Positions 8,523 to 17,297 of a stretch of DNA of 64,000 nucleotides are shown piece after piece (within the stretch, counting starts at the first letter, position 1; every line of letters starts with the position of its first letter). Made by a program: the position numbers and the translations under genes. The stretch covers positions 2,089,001 to 2,153,000 of the forward strand of contig NZ_JBBOOE010000001.1 in assembly GCF_038002965.1 (NCBI RefSeq), in the 5' to 3' direction. The notes below the pieces were generated by a model that had not been told where the DNA came from, did not search any database, and was given only the letters and a program-made list of their open reading frames with translations. This stretch comes from Robertmurraya sp. FSL R5-0851. GTDB lineage: Bacteria; Bacillota; Bacilli; Bacillales; Cytobacillaceae.

Positions 8523-8558
8523 GAGGAGTAGCCTTTAATAGAAGCTACTCCTCTTTTT
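8522..8558 (+). terminator. terminator after the SMR pair
   Basis: AGAGGAGTAGC / GCTACTCCTCT perfect 11-bp stem followed by TTTT on the plus strand. It lies between the convergent ykkD and clpP genes. Confidence 0.9.
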
Positions 8559-8559
8559 A

Positions 8560-9135
8560 CTACTTTATAATTTCATCAATAATCCCATATTCCTTCGCTT
8601 CTTCTGCACTCATAAAATAATCTCGATCTGTATCCCTCGCTACCTTCTCCACAGGCTGGCCAGTTCGGTCGGAAATAATTTTGTTGATATGTTCACGAAG
8701 TTTGATAATCCGTTTGGCTGAGATTTCGATTTCTGTTGCTTGGCCCCTCGCTCCCCCAAGAGGCTGATGAATCATGATCTCACTATTCGGGAGTGCCATC
8801 CTCTTTCCTTTTGTTCCAGCGAGTAAGAGCATCGCCCCAAAGGAAGCAGCCATCCCTGTACAGATCGTTCTAACATCTGGTTTAATGTATTGCATCGTAT
8901 CATATATCGCAAACCCCGCCGAAGTGGAACCTCCAGGACTATTAATATAGATAGAAATGTCTTTCTCGGGTTGATCTGCTGCTAAAAATAATAACTGTGC
9001 TACTACGTTATTAGCTACAGCATCATTAATCTCCTCACCGATCATAATAATTCGATCCTTTAAAAGTCTAGAGTAAATATCGTACGAACGTTCTCCGCGA
9101 TTTGATTGTTCGATAACATATGGAATTAAACTCAT
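8560..9135 (-). CDS. ATP-dependent Clp protease proteolytic subunit, probable second paralogue
   Basis: A 191-residue serine protease of the ClpP family. Catalytic residues are visible: Ser in [10 protein letters not shown] (about 97), His in [10 protein letters not shown] (about 122) and Asp in [10 protein letters not shown] (about 171). The head-domain motifs (INSPGGS, GQATEI) are intact, so it should assemble into the heptameric ring and work with an AAA+ partner. Its C terminus ends at IIDEIIK, without the extension I recall for the main B. subtilis ClpP, and several core positions differ from it. With the sigma-factor neighbour this suggests an accessory ClpP2 rather than the housekeeping copy. 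It lies 33 bases after the sigma factor gene, in the same direction. Confidence 0.9.
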   Translation of the reverse strand: MSLIPYVIEQSNRGERSYDIYSRLLKDRIIMIGEEINDAVANNVVAQLLFLAADQPEKDISIYINSPGGSTSAGFAIYDTMQYIKPDVRTICTGMAASFGAMLLLAGTKGKRMALPNSEIMIHQPLGGARGQATEIEISAKRIIKLREHINKIISDRTGQPVEKVARDTDRDYFMSAEEAKEYGIIDEIIK

Positions 9136-9168
9136 ATTTGTTTCCTCCTTCGTTTCACTTGCATAAAA

Positions 9169-9897
9169 TTATGCAGCCATATAGACAGTGCCTGAAGGAC
9201 GATTGAAGAGAGGTGATGGTTTTTTCATCGTGCAAGTTAGGGTATCATCTTTTCGTAACGAGCGAATGTTCGGAATGGAACGAATGAGTGGTGACGGATC
9301 ATGGGCTTTGAAAGATTCATAAAGAATGATCTCGATATGTTGGCGTTCATCCTCATTCCAATATTGTTCAATTAAAGGATTGGTTTTTTCTGAGTCCTTT
9401 TTTCCAAGGCGCTGTTTTGCCCGAAAGATGGCCGCCTTTACAGCCGCTTCAGAAGTATCCAAAAGCTCCGCTATTTCCGAAAGTTGAAACTGAAATCCTT
9501 CTTTTAAGGCAAACATAATTGCTTGTTTCGGGGTTAATTGATGAATCAGTTGTTGAATGGCTTCAAAGCGGTTAACAATTTGTTCTGTCTCGTTTTGAGA
9601 TTGTTCAGGAATATCTTCGAGAGTTTCTTTGTTGCGCTTTCTTATGGTGTCGATCCATTCATTATGAGCAATCTTATTCACAAGCGCGGCAGAAATTTCC
9701 GGCTGATACTTATAATGAAGCCAAGCTTTCAGGAACGATTCCTGAGCCAAATCCTCTCCAACCCATTTATTTTGGGAAATGAACTGACAATATCGTTGAA
9801 GCTTTGAATAAAGTTCCTCGATTTCTTCCTCACGTGTAAGCCTAGGGTGTTCCTTAATATCCGTCTCCTGTTTCCTAACTTTACTTTGCACAACCAT
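9169..9897 (-). CDS. ECF-like sigma-70 family sigma factor
   Basis: About 242 residues. Sigma region 2 is LYSKLQRYCQFISQNK plus GEDLAQESFLKAW (about residues 30-65), and region 4 is LTPKQAIMFALKEGFQFQLS plus a helix-turn-helix EIAELLDTSEAAVKAAIFRA (about 120-165). A C-terminal tail of about 70 residues follows, longer than in minimal ECF sigmas. No anti-sigma gene is adjacent; instead a ClpP paralogue follows in the same operon. Several starts are possible (ATG at 9897, GTG at 9891); GGAG sits best for the GTG. Confidence 0.85.
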   Translation of the reverse strand: MVVQSKVRKQETDIKEHPRLTREEEIEELYSKLQRYCQFISQNKWVGEDLAQESFLKAWLHYKYQPEISAALVNKIAHNEWIDTIRKRNKETLEDIPEQSQNETEQIVNRFEAIQQLIHQLTPKQAIMFALKEGFQFQLSEIAELLDTSEAAVKAAIFRAKQRLGKKDSEKTNPLIEQYWNEDERQHIEIILYESFKAHDPSPLIRSIPNIRSLRKDDTLTCTMKKPSPLFNRPSGTVYMAA

Positions 9898-10007
9898 CAC
9901 TCCTTCAGCACTCTCTATCCTTTAAACGAAGAATGGAGAAATAAAGATACGGGGTCACCATTTTTTTAGTTTATACGAAATGTATGTGGTGGTACCACTA
10001 TTGGGAA

Positions 10008-10046
10008 CAAAAAAATGTGACTACTCTAAATCGAATAGTCACATTT
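10008..10046 (-). terminator. terminator of the repeat-protein gene
   Basis: AATGTGACTA / TAGTCACATT stem with a T7 run on the minus strand, directly after the stop codon at 10051. Confidence 0.88.
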
Positions 10047-10050
10047 GACT

Positions 10051-10743
10051 TCATGGAAACAGCTTTAACTTTTTTACTTCCTCTTCATGATTGGTCACCA
10101 TTTCATCAAAAAGTTCTTCTGTCGTTTTATTTTCGGTAGAAATCCCTAATTTCTTTGCCGCCTGAAGAATTTTTGCTTCTCGTACTTCATGTGCTAACTG
10201 ACGGAAATCCTTATTTTCTGTAGATATCCCCAATTCTTTTGCTTCTTTCTTGATACTGGTTTCACGAACTTCTTTGGCTAGTTCTGTGAGTTCTTTCCCC
10301 TCAGTGGAAATGCCGAGTTCCTTCGCCTCTGATTTAATGATGGTTTCTCGTATTTCTTTTGCTAACGTGTCACTATCTTTTCCATCCGTTTTGATACCAA
10401 GCTCGTCTGCTTGTTTTTTAATAAACGTTTCTTTTACTTCTTTCGCTAAAGTGTCAAAGTTCTTTCCCTCCGTTATTATTCCGAGCTCTTCCGCCTTCTT
10501 CTTGATCATGGCTTCACGAACTTCTTTCGCTATCGTCTCGGAATCTTTTCCCTCAGTAGAAATCCCTAACTCTTTCGCTTTTTTCTCAAGAAACTCCGGA
10601 CTGTGGTGGAAATGTCCTTTATGAGCATGCGCTTCTTTCGACCCCACTTCCACCTTTTCCTCCGTTGCTGCAAGTGCTTGAACAGAACCGAGCAACCCAA
10701 AAACTAGAGCAACCAGAAATAATCCTTTGATTTTTTTCACCAT
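10051..10743 (-). CDS. secreted protein with six 28-residue repeats and a His-rich segment
   Basis: 230 residues. A signal peptide (MVKKIKGLFLVALVFGLLGS, cleavage near ALAA) is followed by a His-rich stretch HAHKGHFHH (about residues 39-47). Six near-perfect 28-residue repeats then run to the end, each of the form K-x-A-K-E-L-G-I-S-T-E-G-K-D-x2-x-L-A-K-E-V-R-E-x2-I. The repeats are highly charged and predicted mostly helical. I recognise no catalytic domain. The function is unknown; a surface, metal-binding or protein-binding role is only inference. RBS AAGGAGG. The repeats differ at the DNA level, so they are not a recent amplification. Confidence 0.85.
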   Translation of the reverse strand: MVKKIKGLFLVALVFGLLGSVQALAATEEKVEVGSKEAHAHKGHFHHSPEFLEKKAKELGISTEGKDSETIAKEVREAMIKKKAEELGIITEGKNFDTLAKEVKETFIKKQADELGIKTDGKDSDTLAKEIRETIIKSEAKELGISTEGKELTELAKEVRETSIKKEAKELGISTENKDFRQLAHEVREAKILQAAKKLGISTENKTTEELFDEMVTNHEEEVKKLKLFP

Positions 10744-10833
10744 TTCTTTCCTCCTTCATCTTATGTTTTGTACTACAGAAGGTAGGATGTCCAGAAATTA
10801 TTACCAATTTATGAACAAATGATGAAAGTATCA

Positions 10834-11250
10834 TTAAACAATTTTGTACTCACTTTTCTTAACGCAGCTTTCTTCCATTATCACATCAAGAATTTCCTCG
10901 GTATAGTGATGAAAAGTTGGATTCGACCGACTTCTTGGCCTAGGTAAATCAATTTTTTTGTTCATCACTACTTCCCCCTCTCCAATCACAATGACTCGGT
11001 CGGATAGAAGAACGGCTTCCTCGACATCATGCGTGACCAAAATCGCGGTGAGTCGATTCTCTTTCCATACGGATTCAATGAGGTTTTGCATTTCCATTCG
11101 AGTTAACGCGTCAAGCGCTCCTACTAGTGGCTCATCTAACAGCAGCTCTAGTGCTATCGGTGCTTTTGTCCACCTGATAACGAAGATGGTAATGGTCTGT
11201 CATAGGAATTATCCAAGGAATTAGCTTTTCCCTCCATATACAATTGAACA
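10834..11250 (-). pseudogene. remnant of an ABC transporter ATPase (nitrate/sulfonate/taurine type)
   Basis: The last 87 codons from an internal ATG at 11097 encode the end of an SsuB/TauB-like ATPase: the switch histidine in [18 protein letters not shown] and the C-terminal tail. In the same frame upstream lies a Walker B/D-loop ([18 protein letters not shown]). Before that, in a different frame, lies a signature motif LSGGQKHR followed by a stop. So the gene is frameshifted between the signature and Walker B. The Walker A half is gone, and no permease or binding-protein gene is next to it. It is a decayed fragment, not a functional ATPase. Confidence 0.85.
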
Positions 11251-11426
11251 TTCCCTTTTCCTCCATTCTTACTGTTTTACTGCCTTGTTGACTTTTACTA
11301 AATTATAAACTAATACTTTTTAACAGATTTAAGTTTGTTCTTTTCTAGGAAGTTTGTATTCTCTCATTTAAAAGGATTAATATGACGATTTTGTTACCAT
11401 ACATGTAACAAAGTTGAAAAATTGCA

Positions 11427-11454
11427 AAAGGTGAACCTAGTGGCTCACCTTTTT
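11427..11454 (-). terminator. terminator overlapping the esterase stop codon
   Basis: AAAAGGTGA / TCACCTTTT stem; the TGA of the esterase gene is part of the stem. The T-run on the minus strand is short. Confidence 0.7.
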
Positions 11455-12377
11455 AAATGTTTATCAAAAAATTGTTGTACCGTATTTAATATTTCCGGTT
11501 GGGAAAAGCCGCCGTGACCAGCTCCTTTAATTTTAATCATGGTTGCTTCTACGTTTGCATTTTTTAGTGCTTCGAATAACAGAACACTTTGATTGTAAGG
11601 AACCCTAAGATCTTTGTCTCCATGCATAATTAGAAACGGTGGATCATGCTTGGTTATGTACGTGATGGGGTTGGCGCGTTTCACTTTTTCCTTATTTTCC
11701 TGAAGAGGTCCACCAATGAGCACTGATTCTGGTGAGTTTGGCGAGTCAAAATCAACATCGGCGGGATATTTACTCATCTGTAACATATCTGTCGGTCCAT
11801 ACCAATCGACAACAGCTTGCACAGAGCTTGACTCATTTAGGTATTCACCATCCCCTTCTAGTTCACGGACTTCTCCTGTGGTTCCTAGTAAAGCAGCTAA
11901 GTGACCACCAGAAGAATTACCCCATACACCGATTCGAAGGGGATTGATATTGTATTGAGATGCGTGTGCACGTAAATAACGTACGGCGTTTTTTACATCG
12001 TATAGCTGGGTCGGAAATTTTCCTTCATGACTGGTTCGATGCTCAATACTTGCCACCACATAGCCATTTTGGGCGAATCTCACTAATTGCGGGATGAACT
12101 CGAAGGTCTTTTGAGGATGATGGAATCCCCAGCCCCCTCCCTTTATAAACACAATCAATGGACGAGGTTTTGATTTTTGTTTTGGTAGCAGGATGTGCAT
12201 ATGTAAGGGTTTGACCTCTGTCTTGGCGTACACAATATTTGCTTGAAGATGTACGCCGTTATAGGCTGATTTTTTCGTTGGAATGGTTTGAATTTCATCG
12301 TTATTTTTAGCATAAGAGCTGCATGTAGTTAAATTTGTTATGGCGACGATGATTAATAAAAGAATGCTTTTTTTCAT
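11445..12377 (-). CDS. exported alpha/beta hydrolase (BD-FAE-type esterase)
   Basis: 310 residues. The N terminus is a signal peptide ending near LTTCSSYA, which could be a degenerate lipobox. The oxyanion segment is VFIKGGGWGF (about residue 80), the nucleophile elbow is GVWGNSSGGHLAALLG (Ser near 155), and the acid/His pair is in HGDKDLRVP and KGAGHGGF. This fits carboxylesterases of the BD-FAE/acetyl-xylan-type group. Substrate unknown. The upstream ribosome binding site is weak. It stands alone, between an ABC remnant and the Lin0512-type gene. Confidence 0.82.
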   Translation of the reverse strand: MKKSILLLIIVAITNLTTCSSYAKNNDEIQTIPTKKSAYNGVHLQANIVYAKTEVKPLHMHILLPKQKSKPRPLIVFIKGGGWGFHHPQKTFEFIPQLVRFAQNGYVVASIEHRTSHEGKFPTQLYDVKNAVRYLRAHASQYNINPLRIGVWGNSSGGHLAALLGTTGEVRELEGDGEYLNESSSVQAVVDWYGPTDMLQMSKYPADVDFDSPNSPESVLIGGPLQENKEKVKRANPITYITKHDPPFLIMHGDKDLRVPYNQSVLLFEALKNANVEATMIKIKGAGHGGFSQPEILNTVQQFFDKHLKR

Positions 12378-12648
12378 ATGAAATCAACTCGTTTTGATTA
12401 TTTGGATTGATGATGGTGTATGTGTTTGTTTTGTATGGGAATGAATGCGTCATTCGGACAGTGTATTGGTTGTTGATGCTGTCGCTGTCCAAATCAGGCC
12501 TTTATTCACACTATAAACTTCTATATTTTATTAAATTACCCAAATGTTTCAATTTTATGAGAACTAGACCAACCCAACCCTTTTAGTTGGTAAAAAGACA
12601 AAATTACGTTATCCTTAGAGTGAAAAAATTATAAAGGTAGGGAAATTT

Positions 12649-13008
12649 ATGGATCAGATTATGTTTATTGAAACAGGAATGGGGATTGATGTTCACGGTC
12701 AAAACGTGACGAAAGCAGCAATTCGCGCGGTTCAAAATGCAATTCATTTTAACTCAATGCCAGGTATTCGAACGGTTCTTCCTGAGAACAAGCTGGAAAA
12801 TATGAAGGTAAATGTGAAATTGGCGGTTCCTGGTGATAAAGAGTTGCTAGATATTGAAGCAGTGAAAGCAGTTCTTCCGTACGGAGAGGTGACTGTTCAC
12901 GTTCAGGATGGAGGAATGCTAACAACAAGCGGAATCGTTCTTCCTGATAAAGAAGATAAAAATGATTTGATGTATATAGTTGTAGCAGCTGTTGAGGTTG
13001 GATATTAG
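12649..13008 (+). CDS. Lin0512 family conserved protein
   Basis: 119 residues. The start MDQIMFIETGMGIDVHGQN and the ending MYIVVAAVEVGY match the Lin0512 family of conserved proteins of unknown function found in Firmicutes and Proteobacteria. No membrane segment. RBS GGTAGGG. Monocistronic: a strong terminator follows at once. Confidence 0.85.
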   Translation: MDQIMFIETGMGIDVHGQNVTKAAIRAVQNAIHFNSMPGIRTVLPENKLENMKVNVKLAVPGDKELLDIEAVKAVLPYGEVTVHVQDGGMLTTSGIVLPDKEDKNDLMYIVVAAVEVGY

Positions 13009-13013
13009 ATATT

Positions 13014-13044
13014 AAAGGGCGGAAAATTTCTTTCCGCCCTTTTT
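13014..13044 (+). terminator. terminator after the Lin0512 gene
   Basis: AAAGGGCGGAAA / TTTCCGCCCTTT stem followed by T residues; lies between two convergent genes. Confidence 0.9.
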
Positions 13045-13049
13045 ATGGT

Positions 13050-13274
13050 TTACCTCTGTGCAGGTGAAAGTGATTGTTCTGTAGGATAGATCTTTGTAAA
13101 AGTCAAACGAACAACTGGACCGACAATAACAAGCTGTAGTGGCAAGGCTGCGATAAAATTGAAACCTACACCTTTAACATACGCGACTGGAAGTTCCGCG
13201 CTAATTCCAACATTCATGATTGCACCATAAAGAGACATTAGTAAAACCATGCCTGAAACCATAAAAAATGACAT
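13050..13274 (-). CDS. DUF2798 family small membrane protein, start uncertain
   Basis: 74 residues from the first ATG, with two membrane segments (FFMVSGMVLLMSLYGAIMN and FNFIAALPLQLVIVGPVV), the DUF2798 pattern. No Shine-Dalgarno sequence precedes this ATG, and the frame stays open for over 20 codons upstream (TKIVKNGDPLIKKILF) without an ATG, GTG or TTG; a GGAG lies 8 bases before an ATT. In many bacilli a DUF2798 gene stands divergent from a MarR regulator, as here, where the regulator gene is itself broken. The gene may therefore have lost its normal start. Confidence 0.6.
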   Translation of the reverse strand: MSFFMVSGMVLLMSLYGAIMNVGISAELPVAYVKGVGFNFIAALPLQLVIVGPVVRLTFTKIYPTEQSLSPAQR

Positions 13275-13351
13275 GAATAGGATTTTTTTAATTAATGGAT
13301 CTCCGTTCTTTACGATTTTGGTTACAACGGATTTTGATAGGGGTGAATATA

Positions 13352-13782
13352 ATGAGTGAATTGAATTTGTTCGGACTAATTGATTTAGTCAGTGAAAAAC
13401 ACGCCGAGCTTAGAGGTGAGGTCCGTCAGCGCTGCATTCAAAATGGAAATGAAGATGTCACCCCACAAGAATACTACTTAATGACAAGGCTAGAAAAACA
13501 CAGGAATTAACCATTGCCGAAACGGCTAGGAAAATGAATATTTCCAGACAAGCTGCCCATAAATGTGCTAAGGGCTTGATAGAAAAAGGGTTGATTGTAG
13601 CGGAAACATCTGAGGAAAACTTACGTGAAAAACTGTTGCAGTTAACCATTAAAGGGCTAGAAAGCTGCAAAGAAATGAAAGAGATTAAAGAACAAATTGA
13701 AAAAGAAATCACAGACACTTTGGGGCAAGAAAAAGTGACTATTTTAAAAGACATATTAAAAGTTAACTGGTATAGAAGCTGA
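13352..13782 (+). pseudogene. MarR-family regulator, single-base frameshift
   Basis: The first frame (from ATG 13352, RBS GGGGTG) encodes MSELNLFGLIDLVSEK and on to TRLEKHRN-stop. The next frame continues with TQELTIAETARKMNISRQAA and a full winged-helix wing and dimerisation tail, ending at 13782. The join is at the A5 run 13494-13498; one extra A would restore a single 143-residue MarR protein. Either the gene is inactive, reading slips at the run, or the base is an assembly error. It stands divergent from the DUF2798 gene it would be expected to control. Confidence 0.85.
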
Positions 13783-13869
13783 AACCCACTTCCCTTTGTA
13801 TACTTATATACGAAAAAGACAGATTACTTACCGAAACCAAGCCTCCATGCAAGCAAGCATTAGATATTT

Positions 13870-13904
13870 AAAAAGAAAAGACGCTACCCTTATTGGATAG
13901 CGTC
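13870..13904 (-). terminator. terminator of the Bcr/CflA gene
   Basis: GACGCTA / TAGCGTC stem with a T-rich run on the minus strand, immediately after the stop codon at 13911. Confidence 0.8.
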
Positions 13905-13910
13905 TAGAAC

Positions 13911-15179
13911 TTATATTGAAATCTTCTCAGGTTCTTCTATTGCTGGTTTCACGACGGCAGCTTTTCGTACGAAAAGTAAATACGATAGAAAAGCTAAAAA
14001 GCTAGCGCCAAAGATAATAGATCCCATCGGAATGGCTGAATTCTCACCTGCAATCCCTACAAGTGGGGACGAAATAGAGCCTAGGATAAATGGTAATAAC
14101 CCTAATAGAGCAGATGCACTACCAGCGATATGCCCTTGTGACTCCATTGCAAGTGAAAACGATGTGGTTCCAATAATCCCGATCGATGCAACGAAGAAGA
14201 AGATAGGAATAACCACAGCAATTAATGGAGCCTTTAGTAATAACGCAACAAGAAGAATCGCACCTGATACATTTGAAATGGTTAGACCAATAACTAAAAA
14301 GGTCTTTTCTGATATCACGTCTACGAACTTTCCAACTGCCTGACTTCCTAGAATCAAGCCAATTCCGTTCAATCCGAATAACAAACTAAATACTTGTGGT
14401 GAAACTCCATAAATATTTTGATACACAAATGGAGTACCCGAAACATAAGCAAAAATCCCAGCCACGATGAATCCTTGTGTAAAAGCATAACCCGTAAACT
14501 GACGATCTTTTAATAAAGTTCCAAAATTCCTAAATGTTTGGCCAATATTACTTGGAACACGCTTTTCTGTTGGAAGTGATTCTTCCAGCTTTGAAAAGAC
14601 CGTGAAAAATAAAACTAGACCGACAACACTTAAAACGGCAAACACTCCCGTCCAATTTGTAAAGGCTAAGATTGCGCCCCCTGCTACAGGAGCGATAATG
14701 GGACCCAGATTACTTACTAATGTTAATAACGCAAAAAACTTCGTTAATTCTCTACCGCTAAACTTATCACGAACGACGGCTCTAGAAATAACGATGCCGC
14801 CTGCTGCTGAAAATCCTTGCAAGAAACGAGCAGCAATGAAGAAATAAATATTGGGAGCAAATGCACAAATGGCAGAGGCGATTAAATACATAATAAGAAA
14901 TATTAATAATGGTTTTTTCCGTCCTTGCACATCACTCATTGGGCCGATAATTAATTGCCCTAGTCCTAAGCCTAACAAACATGAAGTTAAACTGATTTGA
15001 ACGAAAGATGCCGTTGTACCGAACTCTTCCACAATAGTCGGAAAAGAAGGCAAATACATATCGATGGTAAAGGGACCTAAGATCGCCAGAGACCCTAGAA
15101 GCAATGCCAGCTGTAAACGCTTTGTACCTGTTAGATTGTTCAAGTTCCTCTCGCCTTTCTTTTTAAATATGAAGATCAT
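13911..15179 (-). CDS. MFS drug exporter, Bcr/CflA family
   Basis: Up to 422 residues with 12 membrane segments. FTIDMYLPSFPTI in TM1 and the motif A loop GPMSDVQGRKKPLL are diagnostic of Bcr/CflA (DHA1) exporters, and AARFLQGFSAAGGIVISRAV is the TM4 signature. These proteins expel antibiotics or metabolites such as bicyclomycin; the actual substrate here is unknown. ATG 15179 has AGGA in front of it, but a TTG twelve codons in (15143) follows AAAGGCGAGAGG and gives a more typical N terminus. Confidence 0.88.
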   Translation of the reverse strand: MIFIFKKKGERNLNNLTGTKRLQLALLLGSLAILGPFTIDMYLPSFPTIVEEFGTTASFVQISLTSCLLGLGLGQLIIGPMSDVQGRKKPLLIFLIMYLIASAICAFAPNIYFFIAARFLQGFSAAGGIVISRAVVRDKFSGRELTKFFALLTLVSNLGPIIAPVAGGAILAFTNWTGVFAVLSVVGLVLFFTVFSKLEESLPTEKRVPSNIGQTFRNFGTLLKDRQFTGYAFTQGFIVAGIFAYVSGTPFVYQNIYGVSPQVFSLLFGLNGIGLILGSQAVGKFVDVISEKTFLVIGLTISNVSGAILLVALLLKAPLIAVVIPIFFFVASIGIIGTTSFSLAMESQGHIAGSASALLGLLPFILGSISSPLVGIAGENSAIPMGSIIFGASFLAFLSYLLFVRKAAVVKPAIEEPEKISI

Positions 15180-15399
15180 AATTTCCTAAGATTGTAACTT
15201 TACCATTCTATAACATTGCCTTAGTAAAGTAAATTGTTTCGGTCGTTGAAATATATAATAAAATTTATTAAATTTTTGTATGCGGTTACAGCAGGCGACG
15301 CGGCTTTAAAAATTGACGAAGCCGATAGAAAAAGACTAAAATTTGAATAAAGCCTAAAATTCAGAGTATTTTTACAATTCGTTGAGAGGGTTGACAATT

Positions 15400-16398
15400 A
15401 TGCAGGATGAACAGCTTACTAGTAAAGAGTTTAATAAAGATGGATCTTTCAAAAGACAAGGCAATCGATTTTCAACTCCTTTTGGTGACGGTCCCTGTGA
15501 GTTACCGATTGAGTCTGGCCGTTACCGCTTGTTATGGTCTCAAGCATGTCCTTGGGCACATCGCTCTGTTATTGTTCGCAGATTGCTAGGGTTAGAGGAT
15601 GTGATTAGTTTGGGAACAGTGAGTCCCATTCGTCCCCACCTCCCTCATGTCGATTGGGAGTTTTCTCTAGATAAGGACGGTGTAGATCCGATTCTCGGTA
15701 TTCGATACATGAGTGAAATCTATACAAAAACCGATCCGGAATATTCTGGCCGACCAACCGTTCCTGTAATGGTGGACGTGAAAGACCATAAAGCGGTTAA
15801 CAATGACTATTTCAAATTAACCAATTACTTAGAAACCGTGTGGGCTCCCTTTCACAAAGTAAATGCTCCTATTCTGTACCCTGATCATCTTCAAAATGAG
15901 ATTGATGATTTAAACACAATCATTTTTAACGATATTAATAATGGTGTTTACAAATGCGGTTTTGCGAAATCGCAAGAAGCATATGAACAGGCGTATGATA
16001 CGTTGTTTGCTCGACTCGATGAGTTTGAGGAGCGCTTATCCAAAAAACGGTTTTTACTTGGGGACTATATCACCGATTCAGATGTTCGTCTTTTTGCTAC
16101 ATTAGTCCGATTTGATGCAGCTTACTATACTCGTTTTAATACTAACCGACAGCTCATTCGTCAATACGAAAATCTATGGGGATATGCTCGTGATCTCTAC
16201 CAGACTATGGGATTTGGTGATACAACTGACTTTGATGCTATAAAAAAACACTACCACACATCTATAACGATTGATCCAAGCAATACCTCCGTGAAAATAT
16301 TGCCGAAAGGACCTGATTTATCAGATTGGAACATGGAGCATAATCGTCATTTACTAAGTAATCAATTAGACAAATTTCTAAGGAAGTTAGAGGTGTAA
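15400..16398 (+). CDS. glutathionyl-hydroquinone reductase-like GST (Xi class)
   Basis: About 332 residues. The thioredoxin-like N-terminal domain has the ACPWAHRS motif (catalytic Cys near residue 51), and the C-terminal helical domain has LGDYITDSDVRLFATLVRFD. This is the pattern of Xi-class glutathione transferases (YqjG/PcpF), which reduce glutathionyl-hydroquinones. Most bacilli lack glutathione, so the thiol used here may be bacillithiol; that is inference. Start 15400 is chosen because AGAGGG lies 9 bases upstream; a TTG at 15382 is inside that site. A GNAT gene follows 4 bases later, so the two form an operon. Confidence 0.88.
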   Translation: MQDEQLTSKEFNKDGSFKRQGNRFSTPFGDGPCELPIESGRYRLLWSQACPWAHRSVIVRRLLGLEDVISLGTVSPIRPHLPHVDWEFSLDKDGVDPILGIRYMSEIYTKTDPEYSGRPTVPVMVDVKDHKAVNNDYFKLTNYLETVWAPFHKVNAPILYPDHLQNEIDDLNTIIFNDINNGVYKCGFAKSQEAYEQAYDTLFARLDEFEERLSKKRFLLGDYITDSDVRLFATLVRFDAAYYTRFNTNRQLIRQYENLWGYARDLYQTMGFGDTTDFDAIKKHYHTSITIDPSNTSVKILPKGPDLSDWNMEHNRHLLSNQLDKFLRKLEV

Positions 16399-16402
16399 CA
16401 TT

Positions 16403-16903
16403 ATGATTATTCGTGAGGCAAAAGAGACTGAAATCCCTTTTATACGGGAACAACGTGTGAATGCGTATACGGAGCATGCGGAGAAAATTCCGAATGCACA
16501 TTGGGAGGCGCTTAAAAAAGCCATCTCTTCTAATGCCGACAGTCAGCCGGGTGTGGAGCTACTTGTGGCAGAAGTAGAGGGCACAATCGTTGGCAGTGTG
16601 GCTCTTTTTCCAGCTAAAACGGATGCGTATGAGGGGATGGTTGACGAACTGGATCACCCTGAAATTCGTGCCTTGGCTGTTGCTGAAGAATTCAGAGGAA
16701 AAGGAATTGCATCTGCTTTAATTAAAGAGTGCATTCAACGATCTAAGACCAAGGGTTACCAAGCGATTGGGTTACATACAGGAGAGTTTATGACAAATGC
16801 GATCAAACTTTATAAACATTTTGGTTTCGAACGTCTGCCACAATACGACTTTGAGCCAGCTAATGATGGCATTATAGTGAAGGCATTTCGTTTATCAATT
16901 TAG
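16403..16903 (+). CDS. GNAT family N-acetyltransferase
   Basis: 166 residues. The acetyl-CoA binding motif A is IRALAVAEEFRGKGIASALI (R-G-K-G-I-A), followed by motif B around LYKHFGFERLPQYDFEPAND. The acceptor substrate is unknown. RBS GAGGTG. It starts 4 bases after the glutathionyl-hydroquinone reductase-like gene and probably shares its transcript. Confidence 0.9.
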   Translation: MIIREAKETEIPFIREQRVNAYTEHAEKIPNAHWEALKKAISSNADSQPGVELLVAEVEGTIVGSVALFPAKTDAYEGMVDELDHPEIRALAVAEEFRGKGIASALIKECIQRSKTKGYQAIGLHTGEFMTNAIKLYKHFGFERLPQYDFEPANDGIIVKAFRLSI

Positions 16904-16935
16904 AAAAAAAGGATATGTTCATGGTGAACATATCC
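16904..16935 (-). terminator. terminator between convergent genes
   Basis: GGATATGTTC / GAACATATCC stem with a T7 run on the minus strand; ends the DGC gene, and probably also slows plus-strand transcription from the GNAT gene. Confidence 0.82.
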
Positions 16936-16943
16936 TTACTCCA

Positions 16944-17297
16944 TTAAATGAGCTCTACTATTCTTTCATAAGTCGTCATAAACACATCTAAGTCTGGGTC
17001 TTCCCCTTTTTTCTTTATCACATTAAATTTAGATAGGTCAAAATAATGGGTGGGTTGGACCTCGTGCCTCGCGAGACAATTTTTCGTACAAGCCAACGGA
17101 CAGCCATCAATGGCGATGATTGTCCTCCCTGATTTCGCTGTTTTTACAAGTGGCTTAACATCTCCCCCAACTCCAACTATGCAAGACATTTCGGCGATGT
17201 CCTCCCGATCCATTTTGACTGCGATCAAGTTTGCGGTTTGTGCGGCTGAAGAACAGCCTGAGCATGAATATACCAACGGCAAATGTGTTCTTTTCAT
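16944..17297 (-). CDS. DGC domain putative zinc-binding protein
   Basis: 117 residues rich in conserved Cys: YSCSGCSSAAQTAN near the N terminus and AIDGCPLACTKNCL in the middle; the D-G-C triplet gives the family its name. Members are thought to bind zinc or another thiophilic metal, and none is functionally established that I know of. RBS AAAGGAGGAG. A CTTTACAG / CTGTAAAG inverted repeat surrounds the upstream region (about 17310-17357) and may be part of the promoter. Confidence 0.85.
   Translation of the reverse strand: MKRTHLPLVYSCSGCSSAAQTANLIAVKMDREDIAEMSCIVGVGGDVKPLVKTAKSGRTIIAIDGCPLACTKNCLARHEVQPTHYFDLSKFNVIKKKGEDPDLDVFMTTYERIVELI

Noticed and set aside
9985..10000. GTGGTACCAC resembling a T-box sequence
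   Set aside because: It lies between two minus-strand genes, with no stem I or specifier region and no synthetase or amino acid gene after it.
10130..10600. Tandem DNA repeats as a possible CRISPR or satellite
   Set aside because: The 84-bp periodicity is the coding repeat of the secreted 28-residue-repeat protein; the frame is open throughout.
10250..10624. Plus-strand open frame of 124 codons
   Set aside because: It is the antisense shadow of the repeat protein, rich in Ser and Phe, without a ribosome binding site.
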